Assembly: GCF_021190955.1 (NCBI RefSeq)
Contig: NZ_JAIOAO010000002.1
Coordinates: 868,001 to 932,000, forward strand
Reading direction: 5' to 3'
DNA: 64,000 bases
Origin: Parachryseolinea silvisoli
Lineage (GTDB): Bacteria > Bacteroidota > Bacteroidia > Cytophagales > Cyclobacteriaceae
The position numbers and the translations under genes are program-made. Shown here in pieces: positions 16,191 to 25,338 of this stretch; within the stretch, counting starts at the first letter, position 1, and every line of letters begins with the position of its first letter. The notes under the pieces are model-generated. The model saw only the letters and a list, made by a program, of their open reading frames with translations, did no database searches and was not told the DNA's origin.

Positions 16191-17273
16191 CTACTTTAGT
16201 TTATACAGCTCACTCCCGGCCAGCAAAAATGCCCCGGAGCCGTACTCCTGGTAGTTGTCGATCGTCACCTTATCCGGCGAGGCGCCAATGGGCTGTACCC
16301 ACTGCAACTTTCCCTCAGCCGTTACATACTGATTTAGTCCTGCCCAGGCTTTCTTCACTACCGGTAAATAGTCCTTTGCCGACAACACATCATTATTAAT
16401 TCCCCAGGTCAACGCATAACAGAAGAACGCCGATCCACTCGTCTCCGGATGCGGTACCTCTTCTTCATCCAATAGGCTCGGGCGCCACAAACCATCCTTC
16501 GATTGAATCTTCTTCACTGCGGCGGCCATCTCGCGCAGCAAACTGACGTAGTCGTTATAGCGCGGATCGTCTTTCGGCAGGTACTGCAATACGCGCACCG
16601 TGCCGGCCATCACCCAACCATTGCCCCGTGCCCAAAAGGTCTTTTTGCCGCGCGGCGTTTTCTTATCAAAGAAACTCTTGTCGCGATAAAAGAGATGCTC
16701 TTCTTTATCGTAAAGGAAGGCGTGCGTATCCCAAAACATCGTGTTTAAATAGTCGCGGTACTTACGCTCACCCGTTACAGCGGCCAGACGTGACAGGACC
16801 GGCGGTGCCATAAACAAAGCGTCGCACCACCACCAATCCTCGCGTCCAGGCTTGGCGTCGAGTATAAGGGAGTCAAATGTATGACGGATGTCGGCGATCA
16901 TAATGGGGTCTTTCTTCTCGGCATAGAGCGCCAGGTATGTTTGTCCCCTGGCGTGATCATCGGCATGGCGGAACCGTTGTGCAAGCTTCCAGTGAAACGA
17001 TTCGGCCCATGCGGTGGCCGCGTCGCGGTAGTGGGTGTCGCCCGTGGTTTGATAGGTGGCGATGACGCCGGTATAAAAAGCAGCGCGTGCCCAGTCGTTT
17101 TCATTCTTTGCGTTAAAAGGGACCGGGTTGGCCAATTGCCAGTCGCATACACGTTTCATGACATTGGCAATGAAGGGCTTGGTCATCACATCGGACGACT
17201 TTTGTTGCCCCTGCGTGACAAAGGAGAGGAACAACAGGACGATACAAGCGTAACAGGTAGTAAATCTTTGCAT
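16191..17273 (-). CDS. Exported unsaturated glucuronyl/rhamnogalacturonyl hydrolase (GH88/GH105)
   Basis: A 360-residue protein with a signal peptide (CYACIVLLFLSFVTQG) and an alpha6/alpha6-barrel. The core has AFYTGVIATYQTTGD, REDWWWCDALFMAPP (the conserved Asp of the family lies in this W-C-D region), FWARGNGWVMAG, and a closing EYGSGAFLLAGSELYKL. These are hallmarks of GH105 (YteR/YesR-like) enzymes that remove the unsaturated uronic acid left by polysaccharide lyases. Probably periplasmic. No lyase or SusC/D pair lies nearby, so it is an isolated degradative gene. Confidence 0.9.
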   Translation of the reverse strand: MQRFTTCYACIVLLFLSFVTQGQQKSSDVMTKPFIANVMKRVCDWQLANPVPFNAKNENDWARAAFYTGVIATYQTTGDTHYRDAATAWAESFHWKLAQRFRHADDHARGQTYLALYAEKKDPIMIADIRHTFDSLILDAKPGREDWWWCDALFMAPPVLSRLAAVTGERKYRDYLNTMFWDTHAFLYDKEEHLFYRDKSFFDKKTPRGKKTFWARGNGWVMAGTVRVLQYLPKDDPRYNDYVSLLREMAAAVKKIQSKDGLWRPSLLDEEEVPHPETSGSAFFCYALTWGINNDVLSAKDYLPVVKKAWAGLNQYVTAEGKLQWVQPIGASPDKVTIDNYQEYGSGAFLLAGSELYKLK

Positions 17274-17401
17274 AACCTAACCTACACATTTTGCACATGA
17301 GTTTCCAACCGCTCATCATAATAAACGGCATGCCATCCGCTTGTCACAGAACACCCCGAAGGTTGTCATTTTTTGCCCACCCGCATCTGCAAAAAATGTA
17401 A

Positions 17402-17409
17402 TAGGTTTG
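17402..17409 (+). promoter_or_regulatory. Bacteroidota-type -7 box
   Basis: TAGGTTTG matches the TAnnTTTG -7 consensus exactly and lies 40 bases upstream of the SRPBCC start. A -33 TTTG at the right distance is not clear, so this is a partial promoter call. Confidence 0.4.
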
Positions 17410-17448
17410 TCCTATCAATATGATTAACAACCCTAAACACAAAATACC

Positions 17449-17877
17449 ATGACAACAGAAAGCAAAGCCATCGCCGTCACCGTAGAAGCCATCGTAAAAG
17501 CACCCGTAGATAAAGTATGGACTTGCTGGAACGAACCCAAACACATTACCCAATGGGCTTTCGCTTCGGATGACTGGCATGCACCCCATGCGGAAAACGA
17601 TCTGCGCAAGGATGGTTCATTCAAAACGACCATGGCCGCCAAAGACGGTAGCATGAGTTTTGATTTTGAGGGCGTATATACAGCGGTAGAAACAAATAAG
17701 CGGATCGCCTATACCATGGCCGACGGCCGTACCGTAACGATTGAATTTACCCCGGAAGGGCAGAACACACGTGTAGTAGAAACATTTGATGCGGAGACGC
17801 AACACTCCGTGGATATGCAGCGTGCAGGTTGGCAGGCCATCCTCGACAACTTTGCGAAATATACCGAAGCCCAATAA
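17449..17877 (+). CDS. SRPBCC (AHSA1-like) protein
   Basis: A 142-residue START/Bet v1-like domain. It starts with IAVTVEAIVKAPVDKVWTCW followed by NEPKHITQWAFASDDWH, the usual AHSA1/activator of Hsp90-like beginning, and ends with the long C-terminal helix (MQRAGWQAILDNFAKYTEA). The fold binds hydrophobic ligands; the ligand here is unknown. It is followed after 6 bases by the next gene, so both form a two-gene operon. Confidence 0.92.
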   Translation: MTTESKAIAVTVEAIVKAPVDKVWTCWNEPKHITQWAFASDDWHAPHAENDLRKDGSFKTTMAAKDGSMSFDFEGVYTAVETNKRIAYTMADGRTVTIEFTPEGQNTRVVETFDAETQHSVDMQRAGWQAILDNFAKYTEAQ

Positions 17878-17883
17878 TCAAAG

Positions 17884-18207
17884 ATGCGTTCGCTCAAGAG
17901 CCTGAGGATATGCGAGAAAGGGCATCGCTACTATAAGAGCACCGACTGCCCTACATGCCCGGTCTGTGCCCAGGAAGCAAAGCCCACCGAAGGATTTATG
18001 GCAGGCTTGAGCGCACCGGCACAGCGTGCATTGGCAGGTGCCGGAATCAATACACTCCAGCAACTCGCTAAAAAAAGTGAAGCCGACGTCCTTGGCCTGC
18101 ATGGCATGGGGCCGGCCAGCATACCCAGGCTGCGACAGGCACTCGCCAATGCAGGGCTCTCCTTTGCAGCCAAAGAAACCCAATCAATAAAAAAGGTGCG
18201 CCGTTAA
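17884..18207 (+). CDS. RNA polymerase alpha C-terminal-like HhH protein
   Basis: A 107-residue protein. The N-terminal third has a small zinc-ribbon-like pattern (ICEKGHRYYKSTDCPTCPVC, a CPTCPVC cluster plus an upstream Cys/His). The C-terminal part (about 44-90) is like the alpha-CTD: LSAPAQRALAGAGINTLQQL and LHGMGPASIPRLRQALANAG, a helix-hairpin-helix. Such proteins could bind DNA or RNA polymerase partners; the function is not established. Its stop codon lies inside the loop of the downstream terminator hairpin. Confidence 0.85.
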   Translation: MRSLKSLRICEKGHRYYKSTDCPTCPVCAQEAKPTEGFMAGLSAPAQRALAGAGINTLQQLAKKSEADVLGLHGMGPASIPRLRQALANAGLSFAAKETQSIKKVRR

Positions 18208-18223
18208 CCGGTGCACCTTTTTT
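18189..18223 (+). terminator. Intrinsic terminator overlapping a stop codon
   Basis: AAAAAAGGTGC (18189-18199) pairs with GCACCTTTTTT (18213-18223). The 13-base loop contains the TAA stop (18205-18207) of the preceding gene, so translation ends within the hairpin. Confidence 0.85.
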
Positions 18224-18260
18224 ATATGCAATGCGATGTAAACTATGCGCTAGTCCCTAA

Positions 18261-18320
18261 TTACTTATTCTTTTCTTTCAGCTTGTTGCCCTGAGCGTCG
18301 AACTTCACGATCTTCTTGTC
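18261..18320 (-). pseudogene. 3' remnant of a PepSY-like gene
   Basis: Bases 18243-18320 match 45485-45562 at 72 of 78 positions; all six differences are transitions. The matching part covers the last 20 codons, the stop codon and 18 bases after the stop of the intact secreted PepSY-like gene at 45503-45850. Translated on the minus strand it still reads KKIVKFDAQGNKLKEKNK and stop. Upstream of 18320 the similarity ends abruptly, and nothing corresponding to the signal peptide or first half remains. This is a broken duplicate, not a working gene. Confidence 0.85.
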
Positions 18321-18384
18321 ACGGAACAGTTGATGCCTGTACCGCTAATTCATCAGCGACTTTTTCCGGTGTAACGAAGTAGGG

Positions 18385-20481
18385 TTAGAATGGAACCTTT
18401 AACTCTTTGCTTAGCGCTGTCTTAGCGCTGTTGTTCAGCACAAGCTGTATCTTATATGCATACGTGTTGTTGATCACGACCTGACTATCCGAAAATTCCT
18501 GTTCTGCCGGGAGAAGGGATTGATACAGACTGAATGGCTCATTATTTTTTCTACGGTATATGTTAATCTTAACGGCAGGCTCATCGTATTGCCATTGCAG
18601 TGTGATGGTTTTGTTTTCACGGTTGATGGTGGCGGTTAGCGCTGTTACGGCTTTATGTATTCCCGATTCTGCAACAATCGCTCTTGACGTAACCTTGCTT
18701 GAATTTCCGGCACTATCATAAGTTCGGATGGTATACAGGTATTTTTCCCCGGGGGAGATGGTATTATCTACATAGTTTGTCTTAATTTCATGAGCAGACC
18801 ATGTCAGTAAAAGCAGTTGTGCGGAATCACTCATGGCTGTCCTGAGTAAAGCTGACTTCGCTATATCGCTGCTGGAGCTGTTAATCCAGGTTAGCGTAAT
18901 TCCTGCTTTGCTCATCGTTATCCTGGAAAACACAGGTGGTGTTGGTGATATCATATCCGGTCTTGTTAATTTGACATAACCGGAATATTTCGATGTGTTA
19001 TAATTTCGATCGACAGCCACAATCTTGTAGAATATGTTCTTGTTTAGTACATCGATACGGATGGTGTCTGTAAACGTGTTGCCATGGGTAATCTCCTGAG
19101 TAACCTCTATAAATTCGTGGCCTGCATCATGTGCGGAAAAGAGACGGTAGCCCAACAAGTCGTGGTCGGCGTTTTCTTTCCAGGTAAGAATCACCAGTCC
19201 GGCGGAATCGATATTTCCGGTCAGCCCTATGGGTACTGCGGGCGGTGTGTTGTCTTCAGCATGAACGAAATAGGGGTAAGAATGGGATAGCTCAATACCC
19301 TGGTCATCCACTACTTTTATCTGGTAATAATTGCTGGTAGCGGAAATGGCATCGGAAAACTCACGTGTTTTGGGGCTAAGTGCTTTAGACGTTACGCTGC
19401 GGTAAGGGCCTTCCGCCTTTTCTGATTTGCTGATGATAAAGCCACCGATACGTGCTTCGAACGAAGCAGGAAATTCCCACTCAATAACAACATTATTCTT
19501 TTCGGGTTTTACCTGAGTGATGACGATAGTTCCAGAAAGATCATTTTTCCCTGTACCCGTTACAATATTTGAAGGAGGACCAGTTTCTCCAAAGGGGGTG
19601 ATTCCCTTCACACGGTACCGGTAAGATAAGGTGTTGTTAGCGAGCGAATCGACAAAGTGGGCTTGTTCCGCAGACGTTGACTCACTCATGGGGATGTACG
19701 GCAGTCCGGTGATGGCTGTGAACTGTTTCTCGTTCTCATCATACCGTTCAATAATATAAGCGGAGTATATACCCCGGTGTAACATAAGCGGCCAGGAAAG
19801 CGTGACGGTTTTGTCACCGAACGTGGCGCTCAGGTCATTGAAGGGTTGTAATGGTTTTGCTGCCACAACATCAACAACAATCACTCCAGGCTCAATTTTT
19901 ATTGTTTGTATTGTATTGGCCAATGCAATTTTATAAATGTAGCGGACTCCGGCCTGGGCGGTTGAATCGCTGAAGAATAATCCTGCCGCGTGGGCTATGC
20001 CAGGTGTTAAATCGCACATCAGCATCAATAAACCGAATTGATTTTCCAAATCGTTGTGCCTTTGTAAAATAGAAGCCGCATCATTTTCTTTCAAGGTTTT
20101 GTCTTCACGATACATCAATTCCTGCAGAACGGCAGCATCTTCATTTATAACAGCAAGCTTTGCTAACCTTTCCCTGGAAAGTGGTTTAATACCAGCCTGT
20201 AGTGTCACCGGTACAGCGGATTGCAATGTGCCATCGTCCGTTAATTGAAACCGCTCTAGTGTATAGCCGTATTTGTTGCCGAGTTGCCATACTGTAAAAT
20301 CTGTAGGTGCCCAGCGTAGCGATACCCGGTCGGGCTTTACATGCGAGAGGACTTTGATGCCATGCGGTACCGGGTGTTGTGCCTGTGCAATATGAAAGCA
20401 GAGCAATAAGCAGCAGAACACACCTGATGTAAAATTCAGGAATGATTTTGGTATAGACAGTATAGTATTTTTTTTATTCAT
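18385..20481 (-). CDS. Secreted fibronectin type III repeat protein
   Basis: A 698-residue exported protein with a long signal peptide (FLNFTSGVFCCLLLCFHIAQ, cleavage near AQAQ). Most of the rest is a string of four or five fibronectin-III-like beta domains; typical strands are PAVPIGLTGNIDSAGLVILT followed by W, YRVKGITPFGETGPPSNIVT, and YTIRTYDSAGNSSKV. The first 220 residues are less regular and may form a separate head. No T9SS C-terminal domain or catalytic residues are seen. It starts 21 bases after the large secreted protein gene and so is the second gene of that operon. Likely periplasmic or outer-membrane-associated, in protein binding (inference). Confidence 0.8.
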   Translation of the reverse strand: MNKKNTILSIPKSFLNFTSGVFCCLLLCFHIAQAQHPVPHGIKVLSHVKPDRVSLRWAPTDFTVWQLGNKYGYTLERFQLTDDGTLQSAVPVTLQAGIKPLSRERLAKLAVINEDAAVLQELMYREDKTLKENDAASILQRHNDLENQFGLLMLMCDLTPGIAHAAGLFFSDSTAQAGVRYIYKIALANTIQTIKIEPGVIVVDVVAAKPLQPFNDLSATFGDKTVTLSWPLMLHRGIYSAYIIERYDENEKQFTAITGLPYIPMSESTSAEQAHFVDSLANNTLSYRYRVKGITPFGETGPPSNIVTGTGKNDLSGTIVITQVKPEKNNVVIEWEFPASFEARIGGFIISKSEKAEGPYRSVTSKALSPKTREFSDAISATSNYYQIKVVDDQGIELSHSYPYFVHAEDNTPPAVPIGLTGNIDSAGLVILTWKENADHDLLGYRLFSAHDAGHEFIEVTQEITHGNTFTDTIRIDVLNKNIFYKIVAVDRNYNTSKYSGYVKLTRPDMISPTPPVFSRITMSKAGITLTWINSSSSDIAKSALLRTAMSDSAQLLLLTWSAHEIKTNYVDNTISPGEKYLYTIRTYDSAGNSSKVTSRAIVAESGIHKAVTALTATINRENKTITLQWQYDEPAVKINIYRRKNNEPFSLYQSLLPAEQEFSDSQVVINNTYAYKIQLVLNNSAKTALSKELKVPF

Positions 20482-20502
20482 TCTTGTAAATAGACGGTAC
20501 GT

Positions 20503-23500
20503 TTAAAATTGAATAACAATCTGTTTTTGCGTGGTGATTTGATCTTTGCCGGGTAAAGCGTATGAAATGGTTACCGGATAAGATCCGGACATCAGGTCCG
20601 TATATCCTGTGGCCCTGAGCAGCCGGGTTACGGCCTGAGGTACGCTGCCGCCTGCTATAGCCCGTGAGGCGGCTTTGTTCCTCAATTCATCGTAGTCTCC
20701 AAAACTGATGAAGGAAAGAAAATACAATATTTTGACCAGACCGCTTTTGGACGTAGATATGCCGGATGAAATATTAATTTCCGTGAGAATATAGTTTTCC
20801 TGTTGGTTGTATAACGATACGGCTCGTAGTGGCCGTACACCAAGCGAGTCTGTGTTTCGTCTGGTAATAGATACGCCCGGATCGAGGGGGTAGGTATCAT
20901 ACATCATTGGGGAAATGACATTCTTCATCCAATTGTTTTCATAAGAGGCTGTGAGCTGAACGAGGGGTTTATGATGATTGGGGTTTCCACGGATTTCAAG
21001 ATTGTCGAATGTCTCCGAAAGAGTCAGGCGTTTGCCGATCACAGCGATATTGCCAATGGCTACATCGAAAAGATTCTGCGAGGTGGATGCTGCAGCCAAT
21101 TTTTCACTGAAGTTTCGGTATTGGCTGGTGCGAAACGCGCTGGTATAAATATCTTTCTCAAGACTTTGCACAATAGTTCCTTTCAGTGTGTTGGAGCGTG
21201 TATTTACCTCATTACCCTCCCCGGCATCTTTTTTGATGTTGTCTCTTTTTATGTTCTTGTCCACCTCATCGCTCGATTCGGGTTTCTTTATGAACGAAAA
21301 TCTATACACGGTCTCTTTGTTCAATCCTTCCGGGATATTGAAGTCTACTGTTGCTTGAGTGACGTTGTAACGAATCGGAGCTTCGATGACGTTACCGGAT
21401 GGTTCCTTGAAACGCGCGAGGTAAATCCACCGTACACTGTCGGCGGGTGAAGGTTGAAAAAGGTAGGCTTGTCCGTGGCGGAGTTTTACGTATCCCTGCC
21501 CGTATTCATCAGGAAAGAAGTTGTATTGATTTTTGACCGGGTAACTGTACACCACATTTTCTTCGGGAATAAAATCGGGGGCAGCACCGGTAACAAAGTT
21601 CACGGCTTTGGTTTCGTAGTCAATTTGGTTGTTTTCTTTTAGGGCTTCCCAGTTTCCATTGTTCAGTTTCTTTTCCCAATGGATTTTTACCAAGGCTTGC
21701 AGGGATGCCTGCGGCGGGAGTATTTCTGAGGTACGCAAGGCAAGCGCGTCTTTTTTAGCATTCCACTCCCGGGTGCCCGCTAGATTTTGACCGTTGTGTT
21801 TAATATTGAATTCGTCCAGAACGATCCGGTAGGTAGTTAGCTCATCCTGGTTGTTGAGCATGCTAAGCTCAGATTCCATGGCCGTGTTGAACGTTACCTG
21901 TGGAGAGGTAAAGACACTTACATCGTTACTCCCGGCGTCGGGTTTTAAATCAGCGATTACTACTATATCGCCCAGTTCGCCGCCCGGTGTCGAGATCTCA
22001 CACTCGTCGCCAACGACGATTTTTATGTTGAACCTGCCGCTTACCAGACCGCCCAGCACAGAGTACCTTCCCGCCATCTCGCCTTTTAACCAGGTTGGGT
22101 TAGGCAACTTGGCTTGTAACAAGGCTGCCGCACCCAGACTAAGGAAGTCGATTTTTTTCCCTCTTACTCTGATGCCAACTTTTCCTTTCATGAAAACATA
22201 GGCCTGGCCGGATGCATACCATCCGTCAAAGCCTATTCTATCCGTAGAGCCCAAACAAGTGGCGTTACCGAAATCACGGATCATGACATCGGCTCCGGCA
22301 CCTATTGAGAACACGGCATAGAATGGCCTGATCTTATCCTTTGAATCGTATCCTGTCTGGAAACGCAGACCCAACGCAAAACCTCTGCCCATTGTCAGCG
22401 TTGTTTCATCCTGTACAAGTGCTTCTTCGCGCTCCCCCATGATCTCACGAAGCTCTGGCGGGGGTGGAGGTAATTGTTCCAGTTGTGTTCCCGCCATAAA
22501 GTATCCCTGCGCCACGGCAAGGTTCGCCACATCAACGCCTAGCATCTGGGACGGACGGCCCATGTAAATGTACCAGTCGCGCGAATCAACGTGGATGACA
22601 GCTTCTCCCATCATGTTGTTGGCACCCGTTCCGCGTACTTTGCCCTCTAGGTTCAGGTACGTTTTCAGGTTGGCATGGAAGACGCCATTGTCCTGGTCGT
22701 AGATCATATTGAGGTCGGCAAATACTGGAGCGGGCACGGGTCGTGTATCGGAAGCTCGCCCACGCGATTCTGTGGAAGTGAGGAAATAGCCTGCGCCCTT
22801 AAACTGTGCATACCGTAACCCACCGGAGGTATTGAAGGCTACTTCAAGCACGGCATCGGAGTTGAAGGCTTTTTCGTTTCCGGCAATCAGTGTAACTCCT
22901 GCCATGAAGGAGAGACCTGCACGGGCATCGGGTATAAATTCACTTTGCGTTATGCTGTTGCCGGCTGAACCAGTTGAAGTTAATTGCGTGAAGTCTGGCG
23001 AGAAGGCCTGCTTGCGTGTCATCTTGTACGATGCTCCACCAATAATGCCGTTGATGGCTAATGGAGGAACAATGGGGATGGCTACAGTGGGTACATAAGC
23101 ATCTAAATGCCAGTAGCGGAAATTATCCTTGCTGCCAAAATATCCATTGACTTGTATGCCTCGCTCCAATACTTTTTTGATCGAGAGGCTTAAGCTGCCA
23201 CGGAAGCCATCACCAAACTGAGGGTCGTCATCAAACATCGTAAGCTTCCCGGAGATCGCGAATGCCGTGGTATTGCACGCCAGTGCTATTTCACTGACTT
23301 TTATACCCGCAAATTTCCATTCTTGCTTTTTAATCTCGCCATTACTGGTTGCAATAACCGTTTCTTCAACTTCAGCAGCGATATGGATTCTTGTACTGGC
23401 GGCGAACCCTTTTGCATCTTCTGCCATGAAGTTTATACTCACGCTAAAAGCCAATTCAAACTTGCCATCCACTACCTGCGGTACAATGTTATCGATACGG

Positions 23501-24996
23501 ATAGCAAATCCCACACTTTCTCCCTGACCCTGACCCAGAAGCGAGAATTGTGCTCCATGTACATAAGGACTTTCCGAGGACAGCGCAAGATTCTGGAACT
23601 CGATGCCACTGCATTTCATTTTTCCATCCGCTATGGAAATTGATCCATTCAGAATTGCTGAGGGAAGAAGCTTTCCATTCTTTCTTTCAATGGAGATCAT
23701 GGAGCCTTCGCCCAGTTTAATTTTAGCTTTTAGATGCTTTGTTGTATATTCAGTATCAGCCGATGTAATAATTGAAAATAAATAATTGATGTAATTCTCG
23801 GATTGATGAATATCAGCCTTATAAATAAGGGGTTTCTCTTCTCCACCTAAAAAAGGCACCGCGATTTTGCCGTTCATTTCTCCTCCCACGAGTCGATTCT
23901 GTACAAACTGCATGGATAAATTTTCCACTGAGAAAGCCCAGCCATCTGCCGATCCTGTTTTTGCAGTTGTTAGTGGTGGTGTTTGTCCGGGAGGGGCATC
24001 GGATGGTGGTGTCGGAGACGAACCTGTTCCAAGAGAAAGCACGTTAGTACCGGCAACAGTACCGGAAACACCGGTTTCGTCAATGATGAGATTACGTGCT
24101 GCTATTGTCGTGGGCGCGCTTCCTGACAGGCCATCGATGTGCACACGTAACTCTTGTAGATAAAATCCTTTCCATAGATTTTCCAAATCACCATAGGGTT
24201 GCTGATACCCGGCGGGGAAAGTGAATGAAGGTGGATTAGCATAGTCACTAAAATCAACTACAGCATTTTTTACTTCAAAAGTAATATCATCAATATTTTT
24301 AATCTTAAATGGTAAAATATTAACATTGACCATCCAGTTACTAAGATCCGATACGTTTGTTTCAAAACTTGCAACAACGTATTTTCTGTTCGCAACAGAA
24401 TCCGGAAAGCTTGTGCCCGGACTGGTTGTGTTATGAGCAGGAATAATGATGTTATCATTAAATACAAAATTACCTTTTATATTAACGGACTTAAATCCAC
24501 TGCAATCAAACTCAACAAAATTTGATCCGTCAGCAGGAAGCTCCAGCACAGTGTTGTCATTGATATTTACCCATTGAGGTGAAGCAAGAGCAAGTTTTGT
24601 TTCTGAGAGCGAAGCAAGACCGTTTTTATTGAACTCCACATTGCGCGCGCGAAAAGCTATTGATCTTGTAGTGCCCGGAATAGTGATGGAAGCATACGCA
24701 CTGAAGAACCATCCTTTGCCATCCCAGTAGGCACTGTCGATAGCAATAACATAAATTCCGTTGCCGATCTGGCGTGCGATACCGATGGGGAGATCGGCAA
24801 GGTCTTCTTCGGCGAAATTGTCTGTTGTTTTATTCTTGTCCACAACATCTTTACATGTTTGGTGTATGTGACGCTCCAGCGGGCTCATAGGCTTGCCTGC
24901 ATTTATGATCGGGTCGTCCTGCGAGAAGGAAACCGAGTGTATGAAACAAGCAACTAGTGTTAGTACTGGTATAAGACGAGGTATAAAGCACTTCAT
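20503..24996 (-). CDS. Large beta-rich secreted protein, family unknown
   Basis: A frame is open from 25113, but I take Met at 24996, which starts a signal peptide (CFIPRLIPVLTLVACFIHSV then SFSQ). The mature protein of about 1470 residues is almost entirely beta strand. It has long stretches rich in Gly/Ser/Asn, a Pro-rich linker (TGSSPTPPSDAPPGQTPP) near residue 365, and many repeated strand-turn units such as AISGKLTMFDDDPQFGDG and VNGYFGSKDNFRYWH. The last 170 residues contain YPVTISYALPGKDQITTQKQ, without a T9SS sorting motif. I do not recognise the family. Its position head-to-head with the SprB operon suggests a surface or periplasmic partner of those proteins. Confidence 0.72.
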   Translation of the reverse strand: MKCFIPRLIPVLTLVACFIHSVSFSQDDPIINAGKPMSPLERHIHQTCKDVVDKNKTTDNFAEEDLADLPIGIARQIGNGIYVIAIDSAYWDGKGWFFSAYASITIPGTTRSIAFRARNVEFNKNGLASLSETKLALASPQWVNINDNTVLELPADGSNFVEFDCSGFKSVNIKGNFVFNDNIIIPAHNTTSPGTSFPDSVANRKYVVASFETNVSDLSNWMVNVNILPFKIKNIDDITFEVKNAVVDFSDYANPPSFTFPAGYQQPYGDLENLWKGFYLQELRVHIDGLSGSAPTTIAARNLIIDETGVSGTVAGTNVLSLGTGSSPTPPSDAPPGQTPPLTTAKTGSADGWAFSVENLSMQFVQNRLVGGEMNGKIAVPFLGGEEKPLIYKADIHQSENYINYLFSIITSADTEYTTKHLKAKIKLGEGSMISIERKNGKLLPSAILNGSISIADGKMKCSGIEFQNLALSSESPYVHGAQFSLLGQGQGESVGFAIRIDNIVPQVVDGKFELAFSVSINFMAEDAKGFAASTRIHIAAEVEETVIATSNGEIKKQEWKFAGIKVSEIALACNTTAFAISGKLTMFDDDPQFGDGFRGSLSLSIKKVLERGIQVNGYFGSKDNFRYWHLDAYVPTVAIPIVPPLAINGIIGGASYKMTRKQAFSPDFTQLTSTGSAGNSITQSEFIPDARAGLSFMAGVTLIAGNEKAFNSDAVLEVAFNTSGGLRYAQFKGAGYFLTSTESRGRASDTRPVPAPVFADLNMIYDQDNGVFHANLKTYLNLEGKVRGTGANNMMGEAVIHVDSRDWYIYMGRPSQMLGVDVANLAVAQGYFMAGTQLEQLPPPPPELREIMGEREEALVQDETTLTMGRGFALGLRFQTGYDSKDKIRPFYAVFSIGAGADVMIRDFGNATCLGSTDRIGFDGWYASGQAYVFMKGKVGIRVRGKKIDFLSLGAAALLQAKLPNPTWLKGEMAGRYSVLGGLVSGRFNIKIVVGDECEISTPGGELGDIVVIADLKPDAGSNDVSVFTSPQVTFNTAMESELSMLNNQDELTTYRIVLDEFNIKHNGQNLAGTREWNAKKDALALRTSEILPPQASLQALVKIHWEKKLNNGNWEALKENNQIDYETKAVNFVTGAAPDFIPEENVVYSYPVKNQYNFFPDEYGQGYVKLRHGQAYLFQPSPADSVRWIYLARFKEPSGNVIEAPIRYNVTQATVDFNIPEGLNKETVYRFSFIKKPESSDEVDKNIKRDNIKKDAGEGNEVNTRSNTLKGTIVQSLEKDIYTSAFRTSQYRNFSEKLAAASTSQNLFDVAIGNIAVIGKRLTLSETFDNLEIRGNPNHHKPLVQLTASYENNWMKNVISPMMYDTYPLDPGVSITRRNTDSLGVRPLRAVSLYNQQENYILTEINISSGISTSKSGLVKILYFLSFISFGDYDELRNKAASRAIAGGSVPQAVTRLLRATGYTDLMSGSYPVTISYALPGKDQITTQKQIVIQF

Positions 24997-25338
24997 CGGC
25001 CAATGAGATACACAATGGAGGCGCGTAGGCAATCGGCTAAAGAAATTCAATGGCGGTTTTTCTACGTGAAAGAGTAAAGGCATGTTTGTACATGTTAAGG
25101 GTGATCTGAGCAAGGACTACAAACATCCTGATAATATAGAAAGGGTGAAGTGTAATTGCGTCGAATACCTTACCGGTAATTATGTAATATCAATTAGTAA
25201 ACAGGTATCATCATCCGTTTGCAATGGATGGATTTAGTTATAAAGGAATGGTGATTACCAGAAAAAGATACATACAGAAAGCAGCCACCTGTTGTTATCG
25301 TAGCTTTGTAGAATCGCAATCTGTAAAAAAATCACTCC
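24997..25338. other. Divergent promoter region of secretion locus
   Basis: About 340 A/T-rich bases lie between the minus-strand pair and the plus-strand adhesin operon, with no coding signal. It must hold promoters for both. A TTTG at about 25219 with a weak TA-rich box about 19 bases downstream is the best but unconvincing plus-strand candidate. Confidence 0.4.
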
